Of a stretch of 34,982 nucleotides of DNA, positions 23,969-32,200 are shown one piece after another. Source of the DNA: Pseudomonas abietaniphila (GTDB lineage: Bacteria > Pseudomonadota > Gammaproteobacteria > Pseudomonadales > Pseudomonadaceae); assembly GCF_900100795.1 (NCBI RefSeq), contig NZ_FNCO01000031.1:1-34982 (forward strand), written 5' to 3'. The translations under genes were made by a program, and so were the position numbers. The notes beneath the pieces are model-generated. The model did not search any database. It had not been told where the DNA came from and was given only the letters and a program-made list of their open reading frames with translations. Within the stretch, counting starts at the first letter, position 1. Each line of letters begins with the position of its first letter.

Positions 23969-26026
23969 ATGCAAAGTCTTTTGTCGCCAGGAATCCGTCT
24001 GCTCGGACGTTTTGGATTTGCACGCAAGTTTCAGGTGCTGTTTTTCCTGTTCATCCTGCCGCTGGCCGGAAGCCTGTGGATGATCGGGCAGGACTACCGC
24101 AGCAAGCTGGCCGTGATTTCCGATGAGCAGTCCGGGGTTCGTCAGCTGTTGGCGCTCGATGCACTGGATGCCCAGCTGACCGCCCAACGTAACCGCGCGG
24201 CTCGCTGGAAGGCGGCGGACATTCTTCACGACCCTACTCCCGCGGCGAAGGCCGCCATGGCTGCGCTGGACGCTGCCAACCCGGTCCTGGGTCAGACACT
24301 TGCGGCGCTGGGCGATGAGCTCAAGGCGCAGCATGCCAGTGCAGACATCATGGCGCGTTTCCAGGCGCTGCAAGCGACCGTCAAGGGCATGGACTCCGAG
24401 GCGTTGCGCACCGTCGGCTGGTGGCCGGACGGCTACGACCGTTTCACTTCGGCGCTAACCGCGTTGCAAAGCCTGCGTGAACAGATCGCCATGGACACCG
24501 GGCTGATTCTCGACCCTTGGCTCGAAACCTATCTGCTGATGCAGGTTTCCACACAGCAGGCGCCGGATCTGATCGAGCGTGTCGGGCGTATGGCGAGTGT
24601 GGGGCAGTCCTCGGTGGCGTCGGGTCAGTTCACGCTACAGAGTCGCCTGCAGATGCGCGACCTGCGCAGCCGTATCGGCGATGCTCGCGATCAATTGGTC
24701 AAAGCCGCCGCGTCGTTGCAAGCCAAGTCGTACCCCGGCATGGAAACCTGGACCGGCCGTTACAACGATAGCCTTCAGCGTCTGGACAGTGAGCTGAAAG
24801 TGCTGGACGAGGGCGTGTTCGGCGGCGCAATCAAACTGGACACGGCAGCGTTCGAGCGCAGCGTCGACAGCACGCTCGAAGCACTGGCTGCGTTGCGCAA
24901 TCAGTCGCTCACGTCGCTGGACAGCCGACTGGATTACTACCATGACAGCGCGATCAAACAGTTCGTGCCGGTGGCCGCGACGTTCAGCCTTCTGGCCCTG
25001 GCTGCGCTGTATCTCTTCATGTGCCTGCAGGCTTCGATTCGCCGCAGCGCCAAAGGCATCACGACGCTGGCCGAGTCGTTGCGTGACGGTAATCTGTGTG
25101 TCGAAGTGGCGGTCGAAGGCCGCGATGAGCTCGCCGCGATCAGCACGGCGCTCAACGTCGCGGTCGTGCAGCTGCGCACCAGCCTGCTGGGGGTCAACCA
25201 TGAAACCCAGCAACTGGGCTCAGCCGTTCTGACGCTCAATTCGCAGTCCGGCAGCACGCTCAATGAAGTTGAAGATCAACAGCAGCAGATCAGTCAGATT
25301 GCAGCGGCTGCCACCCAGTTGGCGGCGACGTCCCTGGGCGTTGCGAAGAGCTGCGAAGAAGCGTCCGGCAGCGCTCAACACACGCGCCAGATTGCCGAAG
25401 ACAGCAGCCGGGACAGTCAGCGCACCACGGCCAGTATCCAGCAGCTCAATCAACGACTGACCGACACGGCTAATGCGCTGAGCAAGGTCAGCGAGCAGGG
25501 CCAACAGATTCAGTCGGTGGTCGACACCATTCGCGGCATCGCCGAGCAGACTAACCTGCTGGCGCTTAACGCGGCCATCGAAGCGGCACGTGCGGGTGAG
25601 CAAGGGCGAGGGTTTGCTGTGGTGGCCGATGAGGTGCGCAGCCTGTCGCAACGCACGCAGGCGTCCACCGCGCAAATCGCCGGCACGGTCGACAGCCTGC
25701 GCGCCACCGTGAGCCAGGCCGTCAGTCTGATGGAAGCGGCTTGTGGTCAGGCGGTCACTGATGCGCAGTCGGTCACTGGCCTTGGCGAGCGTCTTGGAGA
25801 GATCGCCAGCGCCGTGCAGATCGTCACCGACACGCTGGCGCAGATCGCCACCGCGGTGGAGGAGCAAGCCGCCACAGCGGACGAGGTCAGCGGCAATATT
25901 CAGCAAGTGGATCAGGCGGCAGGGCGATTGCTCGATGGCGCGCGGGCGGTGAACCACGCAGCCGATACGCTGAGCAGAGGCAGTCGGGCGTTGAGTGACA
26001 ATACCTCGCGGTTCCAGTTGGGCTGA
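23969..26026 (+). CDS. methyl-accepting chemotaxis protein (large sensor domain)
   Basis: A second membrane chemoreceptor, unlike the first in its sensor. It has 685 residues: membrane helix 1 at about 21-42, a long helical periplasmic domain of about 285 residues (WWPDGYDRF near 150; DPWLETYLLMQ near 183), membrane helix 2 at about 331-353 and a short HAMP. The cytoplasmic hairpin tip lies near 517-563 (RGIAEQTNLLALNAA, then GRGFAVVADEVRSLSQRT). The C-terminus NTSRFQLG has no CheR pentapeptide. GAGGAG stands 8 bases before the ATG. A short hairpin at 26084-26106 follows the stop. The ligand is unknown. Confidence 0.93.
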   Translation: MQSLLSPGIRLLGRFGFARKFQVLFFLFILPLAGSLWMIGQDYRSKLAVISDEQSGVRQLLALDALDAQLTAQRNRAARWKAADILHDPTPAAKAAMAALDAANPVLGQTLAALGDELKAQHASADIMARFQALQATVKGMDSEALRTVGWWPDGYDRFTSALTALQSLREQIAMDTGLILDPWLETYLLMQVSTQQAPDLIERVGRMASVGQSSVASGQFTLQSRLQMRDLRSRIGDARDQLVKAAASLQAKSYPGMETWTGRYNDSLQRLDSELKVLDEGVFGGAIKLDTAAFERSVDSTLEALAALRNQSLTSLDSRLDYYHDSAIKQFVPVAATFSLLALAALYLFMCLQASIRRSAKGITTLAESLRDGNLCVEVAVEGRDELAAISTALNVAVVQLRTSLLGVNHETQQLGSAVLTLNSQSGSTLNEVEDQQQQISQIAAAATQLAATSLGVAKSCEEASGSAQHTRQIAEDSSRDSQRTTASIQQLNQRLTDTANALSKVSEQGQQIQSVVDTIRGIAEQTNLLALNAAIEAARAGEQGRGFAVVADEVRSLSQRTQASTAQIAGTVDSLRATVSQAVSLMEAACGQAVTDAQSVTGLGERLGEIASAVQIVTDTLAQIATAVEEQAATADEVSGNIQQVDQAAGRLLDGARAVNHAADTLSRGSRALSDNTSRFQLG

Positions 26027-26083
26027 ACGGCGAGGTTGTGAGGCGGCACTCATACCTTGGAATAGCTTGAAACCCGAAAGAGG

Positions 26084-26106
26084 GACGACGTATAACGGGC
26101 GTCGTC
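26084..26106 (+). terminator. likely terminator of the chemoreceptor gene
   Basis: GACGACG and CGTCGTC pair over a 9-base loop about 57 bases after the stop codon and are followed by TTCTCTG. This is a weak T-run, so termination is probable and not certain. Confidence 0.55.
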
Positions 26107-26143
26107 TTCTCTGTCCGATTCTCTTGTTTCCAAGGCGTCTCCC

Positions 26144-26800
26144 ATGACCGAAAGCAGTGCCGCGGGTGCGGCGGTTTATTCCCCTCTGACGCTGGCCCTG
26201 TATGACGCATGGGTGCTGGGCATTTCCAATCGTTACGCGTGGCGTTGTCCGACCGATGAGGTTTTGCTGCCATTCTTTCGCGCCAACGTTCGCGCCCGGC
26301 ATCTCGATATCGGTGTGGGCACGGGTTACTACCTGGCAAAAGCCCAGTTGCCCGCCGACACTCAGATCACCTTGCTCGACCTCAATCCCAGCAGTCTTGA
26401 AGCGGCCAGGCGCAGAATCGCCCGGCCCGACACACGCATTCTCCAGCACGACGTCATGCAGCCGATTCCGGGTGGCGAACGTTTCGATTCGATCTCGCTT
26501 TTTTATCTGCTCCATTGTCTGCCGGGCCCTCTGGACGCCAAGGCGGCGATCTTCGGCAACCTCAAGCACAACCTGCAACCGGGCGGCGTGCTGTTCGGAG
26601 CGACGATTCTGGGGGACGAGGCGGGGCACAACGGCTTCGGGCGCAAGCTGATGGACGTCTACAACAAGAAGGGCATTTTCGGAAACCGCCAGGACTCCCA
26701 GGTCGGTTTCGAAGGGCATCTGCGTCAGCATTTCCGGGACGTGACGCTCAAGCGTGAAGGGCGCGTGCTGCTGTTCCGTGCGGCTCAGCCGATCATCTGA
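26144..26800 (+). CDS. class I SAM-dependent methyltransferase
   Basis: A small cytoplasmic methyltransferase of 218 residues. SAM motif I is HLDIGVGTGYYL (about 50-61). The acidic motif II end is LLDLNPSSLE (about 77-86). The post-II segment QHDVMQPIP (about 103-111) and the motif-III-like hairpin LFYLLHCLPG follow. There is no substrate-recognition domain, so the substrate could be a small molecule or lipid. It lies alone between the chemoreceptor and a convergent transferase gene. The ribosome site (AAGG) is weak. Confidence 0.85.
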   Translation: MTESSAAGAAVYSPLTLALYDAWVLGISNRYAWRCPTDEVLLPFFRANVRARHLDIGVGTGYYLAKAQLPADTQITLLDLNPSSLEAARRRIARPDTRILQHDVMQPIPGGERFDSISLFYLLHCLPGPLDAKAAIFGNLKHNLQPGGVLFGATILGDEAGHNGFGRKLMDVYNKKGIFGNRQDSQVGFEGHLRQHFRDVTLKREGRVLLFRAAQPII

Positions 26801-26813
26801 GGTCGGGTCTGTC

Positions 26814-26840
26814 AGCGCCAGCCCTTTTTTGCTGGCGCTG
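26814..26840. terminator. bidirectional terminator-like hairpin
   Basis: CAGCGCCAGC and GCTGGCGCTG form a perfect 10-base-pair stem around CCTTTTTT, between convergent genes (methyltransferase and glutathione transferase). Outer bases GTCAG/CTGAC may extend it. No clear T-run follows the stem in either direction, so the function is uncertain. Confidence 0.5.
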
Positions 26841-26863
26841 CGCTGACAGTCGCGTGGCTATTC

Positions 26864-27574
26864 TCAGCTCTTTTTCTGCCCGCCAGCAGAGGTCTGGCCG
26901 AACAGTATCTTCTTGCCTTCCTCGGTGACCGTTGCACGGTTCTGTGACAGCGCTTCACCCTTGGCGTAGGCGCGAATCGTTGCCGGGCGAGCCTGCACCT
27001 CATAGAACCAGCGCTTCAGATTCGGAAAGTCATCCAGGTTTTGCTGTTGGCGCTGCCATGGGTAAACCCAGGGATAGATCGCCATGTCAGCGACTGAATA
27101 ATCCTCTCCAGCGACGAAGGTACGGCCTTGCAGCCTGCGGTCCAGCACGCCGTACAGGCGGTTGGTTTCATCGACGTAGCGGGTGATCGCGTACGGGATT
27201 TTCTCCGGCGCATACACGCCAAAGTGATGATTCTGACCCGCCATCGGGCCAAGCCCGCCCATCTGCCACATCAGCCATTCAGTGACGGTTTTCTTGCCGC
27301 GCACATCGGAGGGCAAGAACTGACCGGTCTTCTCCGCCAGGTACAACAGGATCGCGCCGGACTCGAAAACCGTGATTGGCTCTCCACCGTCGGCGGGCGC
27401 GGTGTCGATGATCGCCGGCATACGGTTGTTCGGCGAAAAGGCCAGGAACGCAGGCTGAAACTGGTCCCCAGCGCTGATGTCGACAGGGTGAATACGGTAT
27501 TCCAGTCCTGCTTCCTCCAGAAACAAGGTGATCTTGTGGCCGTTGGGGGTTGGCCAGTAGTAGAGCTCGATCAT
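26864..27574 (-). CDS. yfcG: Nu-class glutathione transferase, YfcG-like disulfide reductase
   Basis: A GST-fold enzyme that reduces disulfides with glutathione. The 236-residue protein matches the E. coli YfcG pattern closely from its first residue: MIELYYWPTPNGHKITLFLE, with the catalytic threonine at T9, the SPNNRMPAI strand (about 47-55), ESGAILLYLAEKTGQF (about 71-86) and GGLGPMAGQNHHF (about 107-119). Its ATG overlaps the stop of the TetR gene by 4 bases (ATGA), so the two form an operon. The C-terminus ends in a lysine-rich tail. A second, related transferase lies divergently on the other side of the regulator. Confidence 0.92.
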   Translation of the reverse strand: MIELYYWPTPNGHKITLFLEEAGLEYRIHPVDISAGDQFQPAFLAFSPNNRMPAIIDTAPADGGEPITVFESGAILLYLAEKTGQFLPSDVRGKKTVTEWLMWQMGGLGPMAGQNHHFGVYAPEKIPYAITRYVDETNRLYGVLDRRLQGRTFVAGEDYSVADMAIYPWVYPWQRQQQNLDDFPNLKRWFYEVQARPATIRAYAKGEALSQNRATVTEEGKKILFGQTSAGGQKKS

Positions 27575-28212
27575 CGTTGCGATTCCACAATGAGGGGGTA
27601 AATGGGGGCGAAGTTACCTTGATGCGCGCCACCGTCCAGCAGCGCGAGTGCGGGGCGCAACACGCTCTCCAGCAAGGCCCGTTGCGGTTTGGCGCGGGCG
27701 AGTACGCGAATGCCCAGTAGCACGCCAAGCAACAAGCAGGAAAGGTCTGGGGCCGGTTGTGCGCAGGAAATCGTGCCGTCACGTTGGCCTGCTTCCACGC
27801 AGCGCAGAAAAAAGTGCTCGGCCCGCGTAAGGAAGTCATCCACGATCGCTTGCGCATCCGGGTCATGCGGCGCCGCTTCCAGCGCCGAATTCACCATCAT
27901 GCAGCCTCGACGCTGGATGTCGTTCATTGAGCGCTCAATGATTTCCACGAAAAACATCTCGATGGCCTGGCGCGGCGCCAGGGTGCTCTCCAGGCGCACG
28001 ACACGCTCGCCAAAGCTGCTTTTCAGGTAGTGCGCCAACGCCTTGCGGTACAGGGCACGCTTGTCGCCAAACGCGTTGTAAAGGCTGGCGCCGGTGATGC
28101 CCATGCAGTCGATGAGGTCACGCATCGACGTCGCCTCGAAACCCTTTTTCCAGAAGCACTGGATCGCGGCGTCGAGCACATTACCTTCGTCGAATTCTCT
28201 GGGTCTTGCCAT
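27571..28212 (-). CDS. TetR-family transcriptional regulator
   Basis: A repressor of 213 residues with an N-terminal helix-turn-helix (MARPREFDEGNVLDAAIQCF, then GFEATSMRDLIDCMGITGASLYNAF up to about 55) and a C-terminal ligand-binding domain. The start at 28212 has AGGAAA 8 bases upstream; longer starts at 28218 and 28242 do not. It is co-transcribed with the YfcG-like gene and divergent from a second GST gene, so both enzymes are its likely targets. Electrophiles or oxidants are the probable inducers by analogy with NemR-type regulators. Confidence 0.88.
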   Translation of the reverse strand: MARPREFDEGNVLDAAIQCFWKKGFEATSMRDLIDCMGITGASLYNAFGDKRALYRKALAHYLKSSFGERVVRLESTLAPRQAIEMFFVEIIERSMNDIQRRGCMMVNSALEAAPHDPDAQAIVDDFLTRAEHFFLRCVEAGQRDGTISCAQPAPDLSCLLLGVLLGIRVLARAKPQRALLESVLRPALALLDGGAHQGNFAPIYPLIVESQR

Positions 28213-28272
28213 CGTCATTTTCCTTTCGGCGCACATCTTCACGTTGCGCCGTGTTCCACAGTTCGCCTAATC

Positions 28273-28288
28273 TAGATCAATCGTTCTA
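28273..28288. promoter_or_regulatory. candidate TetR operator
   Basis: TAGATCAATCGTTCTA is a dyad with TAGA/TCTA ends and 12 of 16 symmetric positions. It lies in the roughly 150-base gap between the TetR gene and the divergent GST gene. Similar TAGA...TCTA boxes bind NemR-type TetR regulators. Confidence 0.5.
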
Positions 28289-28365
28289 AAACGCAACTGT
28301 GTTTTTCGGGCGCTGTGCGCTTTCGCTATTTTCGATAACCTTTCACACCCACAGAGATGAACGCC

Positions 28366-29070
28366 ATGATCCGTTTCTATTTCCACCCGACACCCAACCC
28401 GGCCAAGGTCGCGCTCTTTCTCGAAGAGTCAGGCCTGAACTACGAATTGGTTCCGGTGGATACCAGCAAGGGCGAGCAGCACTCGGCGGAGTTCCGCGCG
28501 ATCAACCCCAACGGAAAAGTGCCAGCAATCGTCGACACTGAAGGACCGGGCGGAAAGGAGGTGCGGGTATTCGACTCCAGCGCCATTCTGCTGTACCTGG
28601 GTGAGAAAACCGGCCAGTTCATGGGCACGGCCGAAGACAAGCCTGAGCTGCTCTCGTGGCTGTTCTTCATTGCGTCGGGTCTCGGGCCGTTTTCGGGTCA
28701 GGCGGTGCACTTCCAATACGCCGCACCAGAAGGCAACGATTACGCGGTGAACCGCTATCGCCGCGAAATCGAGCGCCATTACGAAGTCCTTGACCAGCAT
28801 CTGGCGGGGCGCGACTACATCGTCGGAAACGAATACACCCTCGCCGACATTTCGACGTGGGGCTGGCTGATCCGCGCGCCTCGCGTCATGAAGGGCGCTG
28901 AGGACGCCTTGGCGGAGTACCCGAACCTCAAGCGCTGGTTCCAGAACGTCGACGCACGTCCTGCGGCATCTCGCGCAAAAGACGTGGGTAAGGATCACGC
29001 CTTCAAGAAAGACATGGATGAGCAGGCGAAACGCGCGCTGTTTCCGTCGAATTATCCAAAGGCGGATTGA
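28366..29070 (+). CDS. glutathione transferase, Nu/YghU-related
   Basis: A second GST-fold enzyme. From ATG 28366 it has 234 residues: MIRFYFHPTPNPAKVALFLE (catalytic-region threonine T9), NPNGKVPAIVD (about 48-58), SSAILLYLGEKTGQF (about 72-86) and GLGPFSGQAVHF (about 107-118). It resembles the YfcG-like protein at 26864-27574 along its whole length, so the two are paralogues around one TetR gene. An in-frame ATG three codons earlier (28357) sits directly on the GAG of the ribosome site and is less likely. A strong terminator follows. Confidence 0.9.
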   Translation: MIRFYFHPTPNPAKVALFLEESGLNYELVPVDTSKGEQHSAEFRAINPNGKVPAIVDTEGPGGKEVRVFDSSAILLYLGEKTGQFMGTAEDKPELLSWLFFIASGLGPFSGQAVHFQYAAPEGNDYAVNRYRREIERHYEVLDQHLAGRDYIVGNEYTLADISTWGWLIRAPRVMKGAEDALAEYPNLKRWFQNVDARPAASRAKDVGKDHAFKKDMDEQAKRALFPSNYPKAD

Positions 29071-29107
29071 CGTGTTTCAGATGGCGGATTGAAAAGCGAT
29101 CGCCCAA

Positions 29108-29136
29108 TAAAAAGCCTCCGAGGAAGGAGGCTTTTT
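29108..29136 (+). terminator. terminator of the glutathione transferase gene
   Basis: AAAGCCTCC and GGAGGCTTT pair over GAGGAA, with an A-run before and a T-run (TTTTT) after, 38 bases past the stop codon. It is a classic Rho-independent terminator that can work in both directions. Confidence 0.92.
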
Positions 29137-29354
29137 CGCGAGGCGCTGTCTGGAGAACCAGACGCCGTCTCTGGTCAGACGTTAGGCGGTAAGTTCTGGC
29201 AGGTAGGCCTTGTAACACCGGTCATGCCTTAAATTTCGAAATAATTCATACCCGGTTTTGTACCCGGTTCCATCGGTGATTCTGGCGCGGGCAAGCGTAA
29301 GCGCAATTTCATAGGTGCCATTGTGGCCAAGAGTGCTTCTGGTATCGCTGGCAG
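29137..29354. other. island boundary region: tandem hairpins and an uninterrupted frame
   Basis: No gene with a normal start is visible. GTCTGG-AGAA-CCAGAC (29148-29163) is a perfect hairpin, followed at once by CGTCT-CTGGTC-AGACG (29166-29181). TACCCGGTT occurs twice as a direct repeat (29249-29257 and 29261-29269). On the minus strand a frame without a start codon runs from about 29358 to a stop at 29182 (58 codons). It may be the tail of a broken gene. Composition shifts here from core-like to more AT-rich. Confidence 0.45.
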
Positions 29355-30044
29355 TCAGTTAATCCGCGGTTGAAGAAATGTGTGCTTATCAACGGCCTTC
29401 TTTATGGCGCTCTTCACTTTATTAATCGTTTTCTTCTCCGTGGCTTCTAGTGCCTCTTGGTCGACGATTATGTCTGGATGCTCTGACTCTAGGGCTACCT
29501 CCCATATGGAGAGGCGCGTGACTAGCATCTGAATCTGTCTCATGGCCTCGTGGTGTTTAACTTTCAGTATGTCGATGCGCTGTTCCGCCACTTTACGTTC
29601 AAAGGCATGCATTTTTTTGAGCTTCTGCTCTTGCGCTTGGTGGTCATTAATCAGCTGTTCAGTTCCGCTGAGAAGGTCGGTGATGACAGCTGCCTCCGAT
29701 TTCTTCTGCCGTTTAGCAACGGCGCGCAGAGCTTTTTTCGTCTCCGTCGGTAGCGTAAAGGAATAAGGTTTCTTTTCCTTGCCTGCATTCAGTGATCGAT
29801 GTCGATGCTGCCGAAGGGCATTCCTTAGGCGCGTGACAAAGGCACCGCCGTCGTCACTTGTGTCCTGCAGGTATGAAATGGTTTCAGCGACTAGTTCATG
29901 GCAGGGTTTCTTTCGCCATGTCATCCGTTTGATCGCGATTTTTATCCCTCTTTCGGTTGCCTGTTGCTGCATGTAGCGGTAGGCCCACTCCCACTCTCCG
30001 CCCTCCTTTTTCAGCCATCGTGGCCTGGCCGTGATCTTGGTCAT
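29355..30044 (-). CDS. ribbon-helix-helix / coiled-coil protein of unknown function
   Basis: I do not recognise the family. The 229-residue protein has a basic N-terminus with many aromatic residues (RWLKKEGGEWEWAYRYMQQQ, about 9-28). The central segment PYSFTLPTETKKALRAVAKRQKKS...VITDLL (about 93-127) reads as strand-helix-helix, the ribbon-helix-helix pattern of small DNA-binding proteins. A long charged helical stretch (about 130-205) is likely coiled coil. The ATG at 30044 follows AAGGA at 6 bases; a GTG just before it is possible. It is divergent from the tandem winged-helix gene, and the two may share the operator at 30131-30143. Partition or copy control is conceivable but unproven. 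Confidence 0.7.
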   Translation of the reverse strand: MTKITARPRWLKKEGGEWEWAYRYMQQQATERGIKIAIKRMTWRKKPCHELVAETISYLQDTSDDGGAFVTRLRNALRQHRHRSLNAGKEKKPYSFTLPTETKKALRAVAKRQKKSEAAVITDLLSGTEQLINDHQAQEQKLKKMHAFERKVAEQRIDILKVKHHEAMRQIQMLVTRLSIWEVALESEHPDIIVDQEALEATEKKTINKVKSAIKKAVDKHTFLQPRIN

Positions 30045-30130
30045 CACCCGTCCTTCGCTATTTTTCTGCGGATTATTCCGATGATTCTAGCCGCAATTAT
30101 TATCGAGTTTAAATATGCGTTATTCGTTGC

Positions 30131-30153
30131 GTTACTCCGTAACTCTTTATAAT
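30131..30153 (+). promoter_or_regulatory. promoter with an operator-like dyad before the winged-helix gene
   Basis: A perfect -10 TATAAT (30148-30153) lies 46 bases before the ATG. GTTAC-TCC-GTAAC (30131-30143) is a perfect dyad between the -10 and the expected -35 position. A third GTAAC follows near 30166. A protein bound to this dyad would block the promoter. Confidence 0.55.
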
Positions 30154-30199
30154 TATCACAGGGGGTGTAACCTGTAGCTAAAATTAGGATGATTTCAGC

Positions 30200-31579
30200 A
30201 TGCCTCTTTTCATACAAGGTCTTATGAAAAGCCTTTCTGGTTGCAGTCCAGAAGCGCGATTTTTTTTGGAAGTCGTCAGTGGCAGGGCTTCAAGGGGTGA
30301 CCATGCTGATGGGGCATTCCGGGTTAAGCCGCTTGCGAGACAGCTTTGTATTCCGGAAGGTGATGTCAGCTCAGCCTTTGCCGAGTTGGTATCTGCTGAT
30401 GTGATTGAGCGTTTGGCATCGGCTCCTTCGGGGAAGGGGCGGCCAACAGTCAGCTATCAGTTTTCACCGCCGACGTTGATGGCCCTTGAAGCGCAGCCGC
30501 AGTCATATGGCCTTCATTCTGCTCACCTAGAGCGGTTGTTTTCAGGCGCAGATATCCCGACGGAGATACCGGGGAAGCAACCGAAAATTCAGAAAGAGAG
30601 AGCTTCTGTTACCAAGAATCAGAAGCCAGCCCCTCCGGGTGCCCGCAGCAGGCTGAGTATCTGTAATCGATTGCTGCTTGGGATGTTGTTGGCAAATGCC
30701 GATCAATTTGGTGTTGTGAAGGCGCTCACCAGCAAAGACTTGAGGTTGCTGACGGGGTTTGATGCTGAGAGTTTAAAACGCCGGCTCCAGCGTCTGGTCG
30801 GGGTGGGGTTGATACGCAGTTGTGTGCCAGGTGTGACGAGTTCAATTTTCCGTGCCAGGAGGGTCAACAGTACGTATTTCCTCAACCTAAATCATCCGGG
30901 CTTTGGTGTGACGGGTGACTGTGCCGTTATGGTACACGTGGTGAGTGAAAGCAAAGCTGAAACCGACGCTGTAGATGTACTGTGGCGGGATATTTTGGCG
31001 GCTCGCACCGTTTCACCGGTGAGCCCGTCAGAGACCCCCATTGAAGTTATTCACCTGCTAGCCAATGAGCGGCGTTCAGTCATCGATGTATTGCGGCTCA
31101 TCATCTATCAATGCGCCTCCGAGTTGCTCTCGCGTCACTGGGTTGATCTTGCGCGTGAGGGGCCAGTCCATTACGAATGGTTGTCCGAGCGGATTGAGGC
31201 TGTCTTGCAGTGTTCGAGTGACCCCAATCTCGGAGATGTCAGTGCTGATCTGGAGTGGAGAGCTGTTATCAGCCATTTTTGTAATTTGGTTGTAAGAGTC
31301 GCGTCGGTATACAGGGCAAGGTTTGAAGTGGCGAACGGGGTTGGTTTCAGCTCTGCTGGGTTTAGTATCTTGCCGGTGTCGTATGATGAGAGAGAAAGAT
31401 GTATTGCGATGCTTTTGCATCCGCGGCCTAAAGAACTGTCCGCATGCACGGTTCTTCGGGACGGTGGGCGCGATGGCGTTGCCCCTAAAAGCTGGGGGTC
31501 AGAAGCCGAGATGCCGTTGAGCTACCGATTCCAGTTTGGATTGGTGACGCCACCTGCGAAGCGCTTGTTGAGAGGTTAG
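30200..31579 (+). CDS. tandem winged-helix protein of unknown function
   Basis: I do not recognise a named family. The 459-residue protein appears to hold two winged-helix units. The first, at about 12-95, includes AFRVKPLARQLCIPEGDVSSAF and ELVSADVIERL; a basic low-complexity linker rich in K, Q and P follows at about 120-150. The second, at about 152-235, includes GVVKALTSKDLRLLTGFDAESLKRRLQRLVGVGLI. The C-terminal half is mixed helical without a catalytic motif that I can name. AGGATG lies about 8 bases before the ATG. A replication-initiator-like or regulatory role in the island is plausible from the DNA-binding units only. Confidence 0.7.
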   Translation: MPLFIQGLMKSLSGCSPEARFFLEVVSGRASRGDHADGAFRVKPLARQLCIPEGDVSSAFAELVSADVIERLASAPSGKGRPTVSYQFSPPTLMALEAQPQSYGLHSAHLERLFSGADIPTEIPGKQPKIQKERASVTKNQKPAPPGARSRLSICNRLLLGMLLANADQFGVVKALTSKDLRLLTGFDAESLKRRLQRLVGVGLIRSCVPGVTSSIFRARRVNSTYFLNLNHPGFGVTGDCAVMVHVVSESKAETDAVDVLWRDILAARTVSPVSPSETPIEVIHLLANERRSVIDVLRLIIYQCASELLSRHWVDLAREGPVHYEWLSERIEAVLQCSSDPNLGDVSADLEWRAVISHFCNLVVRVASVYRARFEVANGVGFSSAGFSILPVSYDERERCIAMLLHPRPKELSACTVLRDGGRDGVAPKSWGSEAEMPLSYRFQFGLVTPPAKRLLRG

Positions 31580-31632
31580 GTAATTTTAAATCGCCCCTGC
31601 ACATCCTCTGAGCCATACAGAGGAGCCTGCTC

Positions 31633-31863
31633 ATGCGAATCATCCGCCTGAAAGAAGTCATCGATTCGACTGGTCTTGCCCGGTCGACTATCTACAAATA
31701 CATCTCGGAAGGCACCTTCCCGAAACCGGTGTCCCTTGGCGACCGCTGCGTCGGCTGGGTCGATAGCGAGGTGCACGATTGGATCCTGGCCAGGATTGAA
31801 GAACGCGACCATACCGAGGGAACAGCGGTGCGCGCCACCTGCCACCTAAGCATGGCCAGCTAA
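31633..31863 (+). CDS. AlpA-family regulator / excisionase-like protein
   Basis: A 76-residue MerR-like DNA-binding protein of the AlpA family found in P4-like prophages and integrative islands, where it controls excision or integrase expression. The helix-turn-helix is IRLKEVIDSTGLARSTIYKYISEGTFPKPVSLG (about 4-36), followed by the wing and the conserved W-DSEVHDWI segment (about 42-51). GAGGAG stands 7 bases before the ATG. No integrase gene lies inside the window; one may lie beyond the right edge. Confidence 0.88.
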   Translation: MRIIRLKEVIDSTGLARSTIYKYISEGTFPKPVSLGDRCVGWVDSEVHDWILARIEERDHTEGTAVRATCHLSMAS

Positions 31864-32200
31864 AACTATCCGCATGCGCCATGACTGGCTACGGTTGGTC
31901 ATGGCGTTTATGCCGCATGGAAGGGGCTGGATTCTCAGCTAACTACCCCAAGCTCCAAGTGATTCAATTTCTCGGCTGGCAAGGAAATGTTGCTCCCCAT
32001 TGTCTTGCTAGGCCGGGATGGCCGCTGTGGCTCGGAGCGGGATCTAGTTATATAGCTCTAGACTATCAATCCATAACTACGCAATAGCCTGAACATTGAT
32101 AGCTACACAGCCACCACTACCCAGCAAATGGGATAGGTCATCGGTTAAATAAAAAATATCCCCTCTCTGGTATGTGAAACCCACAACCAGGCATACAACC
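31864..32200. other. gene-free stretch with inverted repeats before the replication gene
   Basis: A 337-base AT-rich stretch. CGCCATGAC (31877-31885) and GTCATGGCG (31898-31906) form a perfect 9-base-pair hairpin just after the AlpA stop. CTATCAAT (32063-32070) and ATTGATAG (32095-32102) form a second perfect inverted repeat. A 68-codon open frame at 31881-32087 has no family character. An origin, a promoter or a terminator could lie here. Confidence 0.5.

Noticed and set aside
23583..24023. Frames on both strands between tRNA-Met and the second chemoreceptor
   Set aside because: Neither has a plausible start or a recognisable domain, and the minus frame overlaps the chemoreceptor start.
25220..26731. 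503-codon minus-strand frame across the second chemoreceptor and the methyltransferase
   Set aside because: It runs antisense through two genes that have clear motifs in their own frames, and has no ribosome site.
31881..32087. 68-codon frame after the AlpA gene
   Set aside because: There is no ribosome site, the composition is not coding-like, and its start lies in the hairpin at 31877-31906.
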